NCBI GenBank assembly: GCA_905221605.1
Contig: CAJNDS010002729.1
Coordinates: 134,187-198,186 of the forward strand
Direction of reading: 5' to 3'
DNA: 64,000 bases
Source: Symbiodinium natans
Lineage: Eukaryota; Sar; Dinophyceae; Suessiales; Symbiodiniaceae
The notes under the pieces are model-generated. The model was not told the DNA's origin. It worked only from the letters and a program-made list of their open reading frames with translations, and ran no database searches. The translations under genes were made by a program, and so were the position numbers. Below, in pieces: positions 1 through 11,624 of the stretch (its first letter is position 1; each line of letters opens with the position of its first letter).

Positions 1-286
1 GGTTTAGGGTTTAGGGTTTGTGGTTTCGGGTTGAGGGTTGAGGGCTTGGGTTTTGAAAGCTCCTGGTAAGGTCTTGGGGGTGAGAGTTTCTCTGTTGAAC
101 GCTTGTCGGGCTAAACCCTAAGCCCTGAACCCGGAACCCTGAAGCCTGAACCCTAAAGTCCTAAACCCTAAACACTATAGACCCTCAACCCTAAACCCTA
201 AACCCTGAACCCTCTAGGGTTTAGGGTTTTAGGGTGTCCCGAAGACACCCCAAGGCCCCCGAAGGCCCGCAAAGCCCTACTGGGAG

Positions 287-325
287 GTGGGCGCGGCGCT
301 GGAGCGCGCGAAGCGGGTGCCGCAG
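287..325 (+). CDS. Putative 39-nt exon, helical repeat
   Basis: Island between repeat tracts. It is preceded by ..GGGAG and starts with G; after 325 the sequence is GCGCG, a GC donor. In phase 0 it reads VGAALERAKRVPQ, an amphipathic helix ending in PQ like the islands at 950-994 and 1869-1913. The splice-site grammar is that of the GAPDH introns further on. No family was recognised, and transcription is not shown by sequence alone. Confidence 0.4.
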
Positions 326-949
326 GCGCGATTTAGGGTTTGGGGTTCTGGGGTTCTGGGGTTTTGGGGTTTTTGGGAGTTTGGGGGTTTGGGGGTTTTG
401 CGGTTTGGAGGAGGGTGAAGCTTGAAGACAGAAATACTCTCGACCCGTACACCCGAGTTCCTCGTTCTTAACATGCTGCAGAGGCCCTCGGTTCAGGTTA
501 GGGTTTAGGGTTTAGGGTTCAGGGTTCAGGGTTTAGGGTTTAGGGTTTAGGCTTAAGGGTTTAGGGTTTAGGGTAGGGACCCCTAGTATAGACCTCCAAA
601 TAGTAGGATCCCTTAGAGCAAGGACCCCAATAAGGTACCCCCAATTCTCGTAGATCCCCAAAACAACAATGCCCCGAACTGCCTCGAATCCCCCTGAAAA
701 ACACCCCGCAACTAAGTGCCCCCCGTCCTTAAACCCCCCAACCCCAAAGTGCGATCCCTAAACCCTAAACCCGAAACCCCAAAGCCTAAACCTTAAACCC
801 TCAATCCTAAACCCTGAACCCTAAACCCTAAACCCTAAACCCTAAACCCTAAACCCTAAACCCTAAACCCTAAACCCCAAAACCTTAAACCCAAACCCTA
901 AACCCCAAGCCCCTAAACCTCCCAAACCCCAAAGTGTCATGCCTGTGAG

Positions 950-994
950 GAAGCTGCGGAAAGAGCCTTACAGCGGCTGGCAGAGCTTCCCCAG
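950..994 (+). CDS. Putative 45-nt exon, helical repeat
   Basis: CCCTAAA-type repeats lie upstream and TTTAGGG-type downstream, the same polarity as around GAPDH exons. The acceptor is TGAG|G and the donor is GA (GACGGG). Phase 0 reads EAAERALQRLAELPQ. Length, phase and the ending CTTCCCCAG resemble the island at 1869-1913, which suggests duplicated exons of one gene. Confidence 0.45.
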
Positions 995-1309
995 GACGGG
1001 CATGAAGTCCTCCATTTAACCGGTTTAAGGGTTCTAGGGTTTCGGGTTTAGGGTTTAGGTTTAGGGTTTAGAGGGTTTGTAAGGTTTACAGTGACAGGCT
1101 TTATAGGGTTTAAGGGGGTTTTAGAGGGTTTGCGGTTTAGGGTTCAGGGCTTGTACAGTGTATGGGGTCTATAGGGTGTAGGGTTTAGGATTTAGGGTTG
1201 AGCGTTCAGGGTGCAGGGTGATGGCTTCCGTTTCAGAGGTTACCTTTGATAGTAGAAGCCCGAAACCCTAAACCCTAAACCCTAAACCCTAAACCCTAAA
1301 CTTATGAAG

Positions 1310-1413
1310 TTACCAAAGCGCGATGCGTTCACGATTCATCGGTTCATCCTGACGCACCACTTCATTCTGGCGGATGTCGCAGTAGACTCGACCCTTGTCA
1401 GGCTTGTTCCAAA
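1310..1413 (-). pseudogene. Possible minus-strand coding fragment
   Basis: On the reverse strand this unique island reads about 33 codons (NKPDKGRVYCDIRQNEVV followed by further polar residues) before a TAA. The composition is protein-like, with no start codon and no splice context recognised. It may be a captured gene fragment or chance. No family was recognised. Confidence 0.2.
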
Positions 1414-1868
1414 ATTCGGTTTAGGGTTTAGGGTTTAGGGTTCAGGGTTTAGGGTTTAGGGTTTAGGGTTTAGGGGAGTTAGGGCCCCGGTTTTGCAAGA
1501 ATACAGCAAACAGAACCTGTAAAGACCAGGCAAAAGCCCTGCTCCCGAAACCCCAAAACTCGAAACCCCCTAGAGCCCTGCTGCACCCCTCAAGCCCGGG
1601 AGACCTGCAGCATTAAACACAGCTATAAACCCTAAACCCTAAACCCTAAACCCTAAACCCTCAACCCTAAACCCTAAATCCTAAACCCTAAACCCTAAAC
1701 CCTAAACCCTAAACCCTAAAAACCTAAACCCTAAACCCTAAACCCTAAACCCTAAACCCTAAACCCTAAACCCTAAACCCTAAACCCTAAACCCTAAACC
1801 CTAAACCCTAAAACCCTTAACCCTCAACCCGTAACCCTTAAACCCTACACCCTCAGCCCTCCTGGAAG

Positions 1869-1913
1869 GAAACTGCGGATCGCTTGTCCGAGCGCCTGTC
1901 GAAGATTCCCCAG
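1869..1913 (+). CDS. Putative 45-nt exon, helical repeat
   Basis: Acceptor GGAAG|G, donor GC (GCCTCC). Phase 0 reads ETADRLSERLSKIPQ, an amphipathic helix with the same length and ending as 950-994. CCCTAAA tracts lie upstream and TTTAGGG tracts follow, as at GAPDH exons. Confidence 0.45.
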
Positions 1914-2368
1914 GCCTCCAACCCTGTTTTGGGTTTAGGGTTGAGGGTTTAGGGTGTAGAGTTTGGGGTTTGGGGTTTAGGGTCCAGGGTTAGGGTTTGG
2001 GGTGTGGGGTTAGGGTGTGGGGTCTAGGGTGTTGGGTTTTTGGTGTCGGGTTTAGGGTTTAGGGTGTAGGGTTTGGAGGTGGAGGGTTTGGGGTTTTGGA
2101 GGTTTTACGGTTTCAGGCTTTTAAGGCTTTAGGGTTTTTTGGGGGTTTAGGGGTTTTGGCTTTGGGGTTTTGCAAGGTATCCTGAACCCTAAACCCTAAG
2201 CCCCAAACCCTAAACCCAAAGTCCCTAAACCCCAAACCCTAAACCCTAAACCCTAAACCCTAAACCCTAAACCCCAAACCCAAAACCCCAAACCCCAAAC
2301 CCCAAACCCTAAACCCTAAACCCTAAACCCTAGACCGTAGACCCTAAACCCTAAACCCCCGGTTGCAG

Positions 2369-2401
2369 GAAGCTCAAGACCAGATATCGTCGACTCTCCA
2401 G
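2369..2401 (+). CDS. Putative 33-nt exon, helical repeat
   Basis: Acceptor TTGCAG|G, donor GC (GCCGGA). Phase 0 reads EAQDQISSTLQ. The flanking repeat polarity is CCCTAAA before and TTTAGGG after. It is probably part of the same unidentified gene as the three islands upstream. Confidence 0.42.
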
Positions 2402-2929
2402 GCCGGATCTGCGATTCCCCAAAAAAGACCCAACGAGGCTTCAGGGTTCAGGGCTTCTAGAAATAGAGGGTTTAGGGTTTAGGGTTTAGGGTTTAGGGTT
2501 TAGGGTTTAGGGTTTAGGGTTTAGGGTTCGGGCTACTGAGGGGTTTCATCGTGGATGTAAGGCTTGAAGTTTGGGGGTCTTGGGTTTAGGGCTGAGTTTT
2601 TTCGGGGGGTCTATGAGGTCCTTGGGGTTGAGACTTCTGGGTTTGAGGGTTTAGGGGTGTACGGTTTAGGGTTTAGGGCTATTCTAGCCTCTCTCAGATG
2701 TCAGGGGTTTGGGGGTTGGGTACTGGGGCGATGGTTCAAGGCTCGAGGGGTGTAAGGGTTGACGATTTTTTGCTTCAGATCTGTATGCTTGTTTTTGAGG
2801 TTTCGGGTTTAGGGTTTAGGGTCTCATGGTTTCAGGGCTTAGCTGCCTCGGGACGCGCGTCCCGGCGTCCAGCACGCGCGTCCTAGAAACTTGCGTCTTC
2901 AGCACGCACGTCCTGAAATCAAGAGCAAC

Positions 2930-4231
2930 TCTGCACAGAAAGGGAATGTCCCCATGCGTTTTCAGGCCCTGTAAGAACGCACACCCGAAACCCTGCACCC
3001 TGAACCCGAAAGCTCCGTGCATTTTCCAGGCCTCCTAAAACGCACAGAGCTTTTGCGGACAGTGCAGAGCCTTCTGGATGGGCCTCATGAGGTTCTTTGG
3101 AGGTTCCTGGGGGGCGAAAACCTCGGAAATTCACACCGTCCTCTGCGGCCCCAAGCCCGAAAGCTCCCGTGCATTTTCCAGGCCCCCCAAAACGCACAGA
3201 GCCTGCTGGGACAGCACAGAGCCTTCTGGAAGGTGTTCTCATGAGGTTACTTGGGGGGGTTCTGGGGGAATCACGTAGTGCAAAAATCTTGGAAAACCCA
3301 CGCAGTCCTTGCGGCCCTCAACCCGAACCCTGAACCCGAAAGCTCTCGTGCATTTTCCAGGGCCCCCCAAAACGCACAGAGCCTTCTTGGACAGTGCAGA
3401 GCCTTCTGGCAGGTGTCCTCATGAAGTTACTTAGGGGGGTTCTGGGGGAATTACGTAGTGCAAAAATCTCGGAAAACGCACGCAGTCCTTGCGGCCCTCA
3501 ACCCGAACCCTGAACCCGAAAGCTCCCGTGCATTTTCCAGGCCCCCCAAAACGCACAGAGCCTTCTGGCAGGTGTCCTCATGAGGTTCCTCAGCAGTTTT
3601 GGGGAATCACGTAGTGCAAAAATCTCGGAAAACGCACGCAGTCCTTGCGGCCCTCAACCCGAACCCTGAACCCGAAAGCTCCCGTGCATTTTCCAGGCCC
3701 CCCAAAACGCACAGAGCCTTCTTGGACAATACAGAGCCTTCTGCAAGGTGACCTCATGACTCATGAGGTTCCTTGGTGGTTTGGGGCTTAGACCTCGTGA
3801 AACGCACAGAGCCTTTTTGGACAGTGCAGAGCTGGAAGGGGTCCTCATGAGGTTCCCTAGAAAGTTCCTGGAGGGCTAGGCAGGAGTCACTCTGTGCAAA
3901 AACCTCGAGGCCCAAAGCCCCAAACCCTGAACCCGGAAACCGAAAGCCTCCCGAAATGCACAGAGCCTTTTTGGACACAGCTAAGGGTCATTGGAGGGAA
4001 AGGGAGGGGAGGGGAGGGGAAGGGGAAGGAACTAACTGTGGGACGAGCCCCGAAGCCCTAAACTCAAAACACACGTACACGTGCGTTTTCCCACCCCCTG
4101 GAAACGCACGCGAGCGCCGCATCGCTTTCTATAGACCTGGAGCAGGCTGCGTCCTGAGGAGGGTCAGCGGCCACGTCCCGGACCGCGTCCCCAGACGCGC
4201 GTCCCGCGTCACGTCCCGAACGGCTACTAAG
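2930..4231. repeat. Tandem ~179-bp repeat block, copy 1
   Basis: Degenerate tandem units contain 'cacgtagtgcaaaaatct', 'gtgcattttccaggc' and 'acgcacagagccttct'. Unit starts near 3,273, 3,453 and 3,607 give steps of about 180 and 154 bp, the last unit carrying a deletion. The block ends in a GC-rich tail (about 4,040-4,230) rich in acgcgcgtcccgcgt. The whole arrangement including the tail recurs at 17,583-18,622, so this is a segmental duplication. Open frames through it are in several phases on both strands and are treated as fortuitous. Confidence 0.85.
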
Positions 4232-5185
4232 TTTCAGGGTTTTGGTTTGGGTTTATGGGCTAAGGTTTACTTTGGGGGTGTACGGGGTTTGGCTTTGAAG
4301 GCTGAAGGGATCTAGGGTTTGAAAGTTGTGGGTTGCGTTTTGTTTTGTTGTTGTTGTTTTTTTTTTTTTGGGGGGGTGGGGGTGAGGGGGGGATTGGTGT
4401 GTAGGGTTAGGGTGTAAGGTTTATAGGGTTTGGGAAAGTTTTTAGAAGTATGGTTAAGCGTTTACGGCTTTGGTGTTCACTGCTTTCACGGGCCGATCCT
4501 TGCTGGAGCAATCTGTGCTTCCTATTCGAGTGTCCCCCCCGCCTCCCGGGGAATCAGAAGCAACGGGTTTGGGGAATCTTTGCACGGAAAGAGTTTTGTT
4601 GGTAGTCTTTGTTCTCTTCCTTTCCTCTTCGTCACCTCTTCTCTGAGTCTCTGACACTCTGAAACAAAGTAATACTTAAGAGGCCGGCTCTCCAAATGGT
4701 GGTGTTTAACTGAACGCCCAGGGTGTTGTTTTAAGGGTGCTGTTTGGAGAACTGATGGTGTATTGGGAAGTAGTACTGTAGGGAACCGCAGCCATCTGGA
4801 GCATTCGGTTGATCACCCAGACTGGTCCAGGGGCTTCGAGGTTGAAAGGTGGGGTCGGAGGGCTGAATGCTTGATGGTTTTTGGGTTTGAGAATGTGCGG
4901 ATTTTACGGTTTGGGGTTTGGGGTTTCGGGGGGCTTGCAGGTGTATAGGGCTTCGTCAGGTCCGGTGTGCATTTCGTCCTAGGCATAGCGGTGGCTCATG
5001 TTTGTCTCCTAGGTGTGGCCCCTAAACCCTAAACCCTAAACCCTAAACCCTAAACCCTAAACCCTAAACCCTAAACCCTAAACCCTAAACCCTAAACCCC
5101 AAACCCTTCTTTTTGTCCCTTGGTCCCATGGTTCAGCGGCGCCTGGTCCCCGAGGATTTGGAAATTATTTTGTACCTATACCCTA
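4232..5185. other. Mixed unique sequence and TTTAGGG tracts
   Basis: Degenerate TTTAGGG sequence, a T/G-rich stretch (4,340-4,400) and unique DNA (4,480-4,900) lead to a clean CCCTAAA tract at about 5,022-5,100. No gene was recognised. Confidence 0.6.
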
Positions 5186-6268
5186 AACCCTAAACCCTAA
5201 ACGTCTTTCAAGGGTCTCCAAAAGTGGTGTATCCTGGAGTCAATATTTTTCAATCTTAGTTATTTTACGTTTATTTCTTTTCCCAATCCAATTCTACACT
5301 CTCAGAATTTGGAGGCGGTACAGGATTGTAGTACAGGATGAACATGTTTTCACCATTATCCGCTGCTCTTATGACTTATCACCTTCAAGCCAGGAAATCT
5401 TGTACTCGGATTATTCATCTCGGGTATATCTTCATGTCTTACATCTTTTAACTTTTGGACACCAGTTTTGAGTCTGAGATCTTCTTGTCTGAAAGTCTAT
5501 CCCATTGTTTCCTTGGGCTTTCTTGACTACAGCGTTCATGCTTTTATTAGCATTTCCAATCTTATCTGGTACACGTTTTTCTTTCATTTTTGGGTGATCT
5601 TCATTCTGATACACGTGTTCTTTGATCCTATATTTGGAGGAGATCCTATATTCTTTCAACATTTGCTTGCATCGGGGATCATTTTCCTAAAGCATCTGGG
5701 GCTTTGCAAATTAAAATCTCTTGTAACTAAACAAGTATCTTTGCCATGTCATCTATTTCTCTTCTTGTAGCGCATGTACATGTTGTTCTTTCTTTAGGAG
5801 CTATACTTTCTCTCTTCTACCCCTTAACATATAGTTCCTTTCTTGGGGGCTCTAATAGAAAACCCACTGTTGGTTTTGCTTCCCAGCCTGTGAAACGACG
5901 GGAAGGGATGAGAGCAAAGACCATGAATTGCATTATTAACATATCAGAAGTTTATGACTAAAGTTTATGATGCATGAGCTCGGCATATTTTATTGGGTCT
6001 CTTTACCCGTGGGCCTTTACTATTCTCTTATTCTGCCCGCGGAGCACAAAAGTAATATAACAGGCGTGAGTGCAATGAACGCAAGAAACCAAAGGATAGG
6101 AAAGTTACTCCTGATCCAATACTGTAGATGACAGGGAGCAATGAGTAGCATTAAATCCTAGGAACTGCATTGAAAGTAAGAAGAAGTCCAAAGTTAAGAG
6201 GTGTAAGACATGAAGACATACCGGAGATGAAGAATCCAAATATAAAACTTTCCTGAGGGCTTCCCCTA
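5186..6268. other. AT-rich island without telomere-type repeats
   Basis: About 1.1 kb, clearly richer in A+T than its surroundings, with almost no TTTAGGG motifs and bounded on both sides by CCCTAAA tracts. It has open frames on both strands (5,468-5,770 plus, hydrophobic and F/I-rich; 5,432-5,662 minus, lysine-rich), neither recognised. The base composition suggests inserted foreign, organellar or transposon-derived DNA. Confidence 0.5.
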
Positions 6269-6908
6269 CAACTAAACCCAAACCCTAAACCCTAAACCCT
6301 AAACTCTTCGCGAGCGCCAACCTCTCGTCAAAAGGGGTGACAAAGAAGCAGCTCGGGAGGGTTTAGGGGTTTCGGGTTTAGGAATTAGGGTTTAGGGCTA
6401 CCCTCCCATGTGCAGGCGCAAGTCACTGGAGCGCGGGGCTCAGCACAGGAACAAATGCGAGGTTGGTTGAGCGCCAAAGCCATCAACAATAGCAGCCTAG
6501 CCGCCCTAAAACCTTAAAACAGGGTCGAGCGGAGGGTCCAACCCAAGATCCAAACGCTCAAACGATTAAACTCCAGCAGCACCATCCTCCTCAGCCTCAA
6601 CCGAAACTGCTAAACTTTTGCAAAAAACCAGGGAGAACCCCAAACTGCGCAACCCGCAGCCCCCCGAAAACCCAAAGCCCTAAACCCACTCACACGCTCT
6701 AAAGCTCCTAAAACTAAAACCCTAAACACTAAACACTAAACCCTAAACCCTAAACCCTAAACCCTAAGCCCTGCACCTTGGAAGCCCGAAGCCCTAACCC
6801 CTAAGACCCTACAACCCTACAACCACTAAGCCCTAAACCCTAAACCCTAAACCCTAAACCCTAAACCCTAAACCCTAAACCCCAAACCCCAAAACCCTCA
6901 CTTCCTAG

Positions 6909-6947
6909 GCGCAAGAGGCACTCCAGAGGAGCGTCGACGGCGTCGCG
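6909..6947 (+). CDS. Putative 39-nt exon, helical repeat
   Basis: Acceptor TTCCTAG|G, donor GC (GCCCCAG). Phase 0 reads AQEALQRSVDGVA, which resembles the islands at 7422 (SIQKSVTG) and 11858 (KMQQSVSQ). CCCTAAA tract before, TTTAGGG tract after. Confidence 0.42.
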
Positions 6948-7421
6948 GCCCCAGACGGGCCGGATTTAGGGTTTAGGGTTTAGGGTTAGTGCTTTTAAGG
7001 GTTTTGTTTACAGTTTTTTTGGTAGGGTTCTTAAGGTTTACGTGGGGATTAGCGATTCAGGTACGCCAAGCTTTAAGCTCCCATAAGGCCTAAGGCCTCA
7101 AGACCGTTTTTTTTTCCTTAAAGGCTCCTACTGGGGGACATTTAGGGTTTAGGGTTTAGGGTTTAGGGTTTAGGGTTTAGGGTTTAGGGTTTAGGGTGAA
7201 GAGCTCGTAAGCTTAGGCCCTTAGAAGCCGAGGTTGAGCCCAAGCCTTTCCTCTTAAACGGTAAGCCCTCAACGCCGATCCCCCTCTCTAGAAACTTCTA
7301 ATCCTAAACCCTAAACCCTAAACCCTAAACCCTAAACCCTAAACCCTAAACCTTAAACCCTAAACCCTAAACCCTAAACCCTAAACCCTTAACCCTAAAC
7401 CCTAAACCCTTAGCCCTACAG

Positions 7422-7452
7422 GTGGGGCAGTCAATCCAGAAGAGCGTTACCG
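7422..7452 (+). CDS. Putative ~31-nt exon, helical repeat
   Basis: Acceptor CTACAG|G. Reads VGQSIQKSVT plus one base before a GC donor (GCGCCG); the exact 3' boundary is uncertain. A similar sequence, VGQRVQKAASAV, is read from 12459-12500. Confidence 0.35.
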
Positions 7453-7576
7453 GCGCCGGGCCCCCACGGAGTGCCAGGAAGCTGGCTTCAGGGTCTTTTA
7501 GCACTTAGGGTTTAGGGTTTATGCACATGCACATATATATATATAATACATATATATATATACACATATATTTGTG

Positions 7577-7692
7577 TGTATGTATGTATGTATGTATGTA
7601 TGTATGTATGTATGTATGTATGTATGTATGTATGTATGTATGTATGTATGTATGTATGTATGTATGTATGTATGTATGTACGTACGTATGTA
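7577..7692. repeat. (GTAT)n microsatellite
   Basis: About 116 bp of almost pure GTAT repeat, preceded by an alternating TA-rich stretch (7,530-7,575). Open frames on both strands here are repeat artefacts. Confidence 0.95.
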
Positions 7693-8100
7693 ATGTTATG
7701 TAGTGTCATGTAATGTTGTGTTATGTTCTGTTCTGTTATGGTATGTTATGTTCTGTTATGTTATGTTTTGTTATGTTATGATGTGTATGTGTTTTTATGT
7801 GCTTGTCTATTCTTGCGTATGTGTACATGTAAGCTTAAGTTGTTTTCTTACCCTCAACGTGGGGTGGTGGTAGATGGTAAACTAAACTCTTCTCCTCGCC
7901 CGGAGAATATCCCCAGAGGTTCCTTGGCGTGCCCAACCCCAGTATCCAGACAGAATCCCCTGGACCGCCCAAGCCCAGATCATGCCCACAGAATCCCCGC
8001 AGTGTCCCTGGTGCAGATTCCGTGAGTGATCGCAAATTCCATTCCTGCAGGGTGTGGAGGTTCGAAGTAACATATGTGTTGTTTTGCATCCGGCGGGTTA
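7693..8100. other. Unique sequence, no gene recognised
   Basis: The ATGTT-rich continuation of the microsatellite passes into about 250 bp of unique DNA (7,840-8,090). A plus frame (7,723-8,025) and a minus frame (7,835-8,089) are open, with no recognised motif. Confidence 0.5.
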
Positions 8101-9982
8101 GGGCTTAGGAGCGTGGTGTATATCGGGGCTTAGGGTGTATTAGTTTTGGACGCCAACCCCGAATCAACCAAGCGCCTTAGACCTTTCAGCTTCAAACGCC
8201 GGGGTGAAGGGACCCCTCTAAGCCCTACCTTTGTTAGATTGAAGGTTTGGGTTGAGGGTTCAGGGTTCAGGGCTCAGGGTTTAGGGTTTAGGGTTTAGGG
8301 TTCAGGGTTCAGGGTTTAGGGTTTAGGGCTTAGGGCTTTGTAGAGCACTGAGGCCATCCAGAGCATACTAGCACCTCGGATGCAGATGTGGGCTTCGTAG
8401 ACCTGCATGCAGAGCGGCCGATCTGGGCAGAGCTGCCGATTAGTGTTTAGGGTTTAGGGTTTAGGGTTTGGGGTTTAGGGTTTAGGGTTTAATGTTCAGG
8501 GTTCAGGCCTCAGAGTTAGGGTTTAGGGTTTAGGGTTTAGGGTTTAGGGTTTCGGGTTTAGGGTTTAGGGTTTAGGGTTTAGGGTTAAGCCCTCAGCCTC
8601 TAAACCCTAAACCCTAGCCGCCTCGGCCCGAGACCCTTCAACTTTGGAAGACGTACATCTGCAAACCTTATAGGCTTCTGGCCACTTCGCTTTTCTATAT
8701 CAAGGGTTACGAGGTTTAGGGTTTAGGGTTTAGGGTTTAGGTTACGAAACCATTGTTGAAGGTGCTATCATATTGCCCTTTCGTCATGGTTTTGGGGGTG
8801 GTCAGGTTCCCTTGAAACATGTACCCTGCTACCCGAAACCCTAAGCCCTATACCCGAAACCCTAAACCGGAAACCCGAAACCCTAAACCCGAAACCCTAA
8901 ACCCTAAACCCCAAACCCTAAACCCCAAAACCCTGTTCATTCCCATAGCTGAGAAGCCTTGTGGCCCTATCATTTCGCCCCTCGACAGCACATCCGTGAG
9001 CTTGGGGGAAGTTTCCGACAACCCTAAAGTTCAGTAGGGATTTACGGGATTTCGGGTTTAGGGTTTAGGGTTTAGGGTTTCGGGTTTAGGGTTTAGGGTT
9101 AAACACTAAACCCTAAAACCCTAAAGCCTGACCCTAATCCCCAAGCCCTGAACTTGAACCCCTACAGCCCTTGAATAGGGTTTGGGGCCTGGGGTTTAGG
9201 GTGCAGGGCTCCGTTGAACTTTCTAATCCGCCCAACCCGAATTCATCCCCAAAAGGTGCGATTCCAGTAGCCCTAAACCCTAAACCCTAAACCCTAAACC
9301 CTAAACCCTAAACCCTAAACCCTAAACCCTAAACCCCATAACCCGTCGCGGAGGACGCTCCAGGGGCGCTGGTGCGAAGCATTCTGGGCGCTGTCGTGCG
9401 AGTTGTCTCAGACTTGACAGAGTGGTTAAGTTTCAGAGTGTTTAGGGTTTAGAGTATAGGGTTCAGGGTTTAGGATTTGTGGATTGCGGGGCTATAGGAG
9501 ATCCTTGTTGGGATATTTATGTGTTTTCTCTCGAAGCCTGCTGTCGCCATGCAACATCTCGCACTGGAGATGCCCCCGAGCGCAAAGCCTAACTTTGCCT
9601 CGGAAGCTCAACCGTTGAAGACTCAGGCTTGAGGGCTTCGGGGGTCTTTGGGGAACCTTCGGCCTTGAGGACCCTTCGTTGTAGCACCCTCCTACCCCCC
9701 CGCCCCCCCGGCCAGGTTCCCCCCATGGTGAAGGCTATTCTATTTAGGGATAGTTAAGGCTAATTCTGGTTATTTAAGGGGGGGTACCCTAGGGGGGTAG
9801 TCTGGAGGGAGGGAGGTAGTAGTAGGGAAACCCTAAGCCCTAAACCATAAACCCTAAGCTAGCCTAAACCCTAAACTACCCTAAACCCTAAACTACCCTA
9901 AACTACCCTAAACCCTAAACCTTAAGCCCTAAGCCCTAAACCCTAAACCCTAAGCCCTAAACCCTAAACCCCTTCCTGCCAG

Positions 9983-10017
9983 GCGGCTTCCAGAGACGGG
10001 CCGACGAGATTGTTCAG
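9983..10017 (+). CDS. Putative 35-nt exon
   Basis: Acceptor TGCCAG|G, donor GT (GTTGGC). In phase 2 it reads GFQRRADEIVQ after two bases. Repeat polarity around it matches GAPDH exons. Weak by itself. Confidence 0.3.
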
Positions 10018-10431
10018 GTTGGCGGCGTTCAAGACTTCTTTCTTGGGATGTTCCCCGGGGGTTTAGGGTTTAGGGTTTGGGGTTTAGGGTTTAAGTTCCT
10101 TCACCTGAGTTGGGGGTTTTGGGGTTTGACGCCCGGGGTTTCGGGCGTTTAGGGCTTCTGCTTTCGGACGCCCGGTGCGCCCGAATGACGGTTTAAGACC
10201 CTCAGAACCTCAAGCTCTAAGTCCCCGGACCCACCCCAGAGCTCCAAACCCTAAAAATCTCAAGCCCTGAAGCCCACACCCCCGAACCCTAAAAACCCCC
10301 AAACCCGAAACCCGAAACCCGAAACCCTAAACCCTAAACGTTAAACCCTAAACCCTAAACCCTAAACCCTAAACCCTAAACCCTAAACCCTAAACCCTAA
10401 ACCCCCAAAAATCATTTGCAGCGCGCGGAAG

Positions 10432-10464
10432 GCCATAGTGGACACACCGGCAGCTGCGCAGAAG
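10432..10464 (+). CDS. Putative 33-nt exon
   Basis: Acceptor CGGAAG|G, donor GA (GAGGCC). Phase 0 reads AIVDTPAAAQK. CCCTAAA tract upstream; the downstream tract is also CCCTAAA, so the polarity rule is only half met. Confidence 0.28.
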
Positions 10465-10894
10465 GAGGCCCCCTGGAGGAACAGGAAGTCTAGGCCCTAA
10501 GCCCTAAGCCCTAAACCCTAAACCCTAAACCCTAAACCCTAAACCCTAAACCCTAAACCCTAAACCCTAAACCCTAAACCCTAAACCCTAGGGAGTCTAG
10601 GAGGCGCAGTAACTTTGGTTGGTTGCATGGTGACTCAACATGGGCCCTTAAAGGTGGACCTCTAGGGACCACATAAGGGACCATGCAACTACCCCCCTGA
10701 GGCAGTAGTGCCCGGATTCCCTATTTGGGTGGGTTTTAGGTTCCAATCCCCTTTTTAGGGTGGCTTTTGGCTGACTTGGAAGCGGGAAAACCCAAACCCT
10801 AAACCGCAGGGTTGAGGGTTTAGAGGGTTCCTTGAAGGCGAACCATGAGATAGGTATGACGGGGCTTTAGAGGGCTCAAGGGACCAAGACTCGT

Positions 10895-10993
10895 ACCCCT
10901 GAGGTTGTGCCCCTCAACGTTCCATGGCCCTTTATTCACGGAGAGGATCTTTTAAAAGGTTCCCCGCAAACCCAAGGGTATAACCTTCGGGGT
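10895..10993. mobile_element. MITE-like palindromic element, degenerate
   Basis: The ends acccctgaggttgtgccc and gggtataaccttcggggt form 18-bp terminal inverted repeats with a few mismatches. The same element type lies at 20268-20383 and 20972-21087, and split at 48584-48801. It is non-coding. Confidence 0.6.
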
Positions 10994-11532
10994 GCAAGGT
11001 AGAGCCCTAAACCCTAAAGCCCTACGGTTTATAATTATAGGGTTTAGGATGTAATAAGGGTTTGGGGTTTAGGTTTAGGGTTTAGGGCCCTAAACCCTAA
11101 GCCCTGAACTCATGGGAGTCATGGTGGGCGAGGGTTCCTCGCACTGGCCTCATCCTGCAAACCGAAGACCTCCCCCCACACCCTGATCCCCAAACCTTCC
11201 GACCTCCACAAAGAAGCCATCGGGTTTAGGGTTTAGGGTTGCGGTTTACGGTTTGGGGTTTAGGGTTTGGAGCTCGACCCTAGCCTAAAACCCCAGACCC
11301 TAAGCCCTGAACCCGAAAGCCCGAGACACTAAACCCGAAGTCCTAAACCCCATCCACCCATGCCCAGTTTAATTAGGGTTGCTTTGGGCTTCAGGATGTT
11401 CAAGACGTAATCCCAAGCCCCACAGCTTAGATAGGAGTTTAGGGGTTAGGCTTTAGGGCTTAGGGCTGAGGAAGCCCTAAACCCCAAGCCCTAAACCCTG
11501 GCCTACCCCCCGAAAAAAAAAAAAACAAACCC

Positions 11533-11534
<2 letters not shown>

Positions 11535-11564
<30 letters not shown>
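11535..11564. repeat. Homopolymer C30
   Basis: Thirty consecutive C, next to a short A run (11,513-11,525) and followed by a long CCCTAAA array. Confidence 0.9.
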
Positions 11565-11624
11565 ACCCCTAAAAGAATAGAAAAGCGACCCAACAAAAAC
11601 AAAGATAGGTGTCCGAAGCCCTGG

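Larger units (their letters stand above)
1..2560. repeat. TTTAGGG/CCCTAAA mosaic with exon-like islands
   Basis: Tracts of the plant-type telomere heptamer in both orientations alternate with degenerate versions (TTTGGGG, TTCAGGG, CCCTGAA) and short unique islands. The longest clean tract is CCCTAAA at about 1,683-1,810. Orientation flips many times, so this is interstitial repeat DNA and not a telomere end. The unique islands at 287-325, 950-994, 1869-1913 and 2369-2401 are listed separately as possible exons. Nothing else gene-like is seen on the plus strand. Confidence 0.85.
6269..7510. repeat. TTTAGGG/CCCTAAA mosaic
   Basis: Long CCCTAAA tracts (about 6,836-6,890; 7,305-7,400) and a TTTAGGG tract (7,141-7,195), with exon-like islands at 6909-6947 and 7422-7452. 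A further island near 6,340-6,360 (acceptor CAAAAG|G) is flanked in the same polarity but is too short to judge. Confidence 0.8.
8101..11534. repeat. TTTAGGG/CCCTAAA mosaic
   Basis: Alternating tracts, including TTTAGGG at 8,520-8,585 and CCCTAAA at 9,274-9,335, 10,320-10,400 and 10,505-10,588. Islands at 9,983-10,017 and 10,432-10,464 are exon-like. Another island at about 9,350-9,415 is flanked in the same polarity (CCCTAAA before, TTTAGGG after). A small palindromic element lies at 10,895-10,993. Confidence 0.75.

Noticed and set aside
1-900. Chromosome end (true telomere) at the window start
   Set aside because: Heptamer tracts flip orientation repeatedly, are interrupted and continue for 50 kb through a gene's introns. 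This is interstitial repeat DNA; nothing shows a terminus.
2816-3978. Several open frames with shared peptides (for example GPGKCTGAFG)
   Set aside because: They are shadows of the ~179-bp tandem repeat, occur in both strands and phases, and recur identically at 17.6-18.5 kb.
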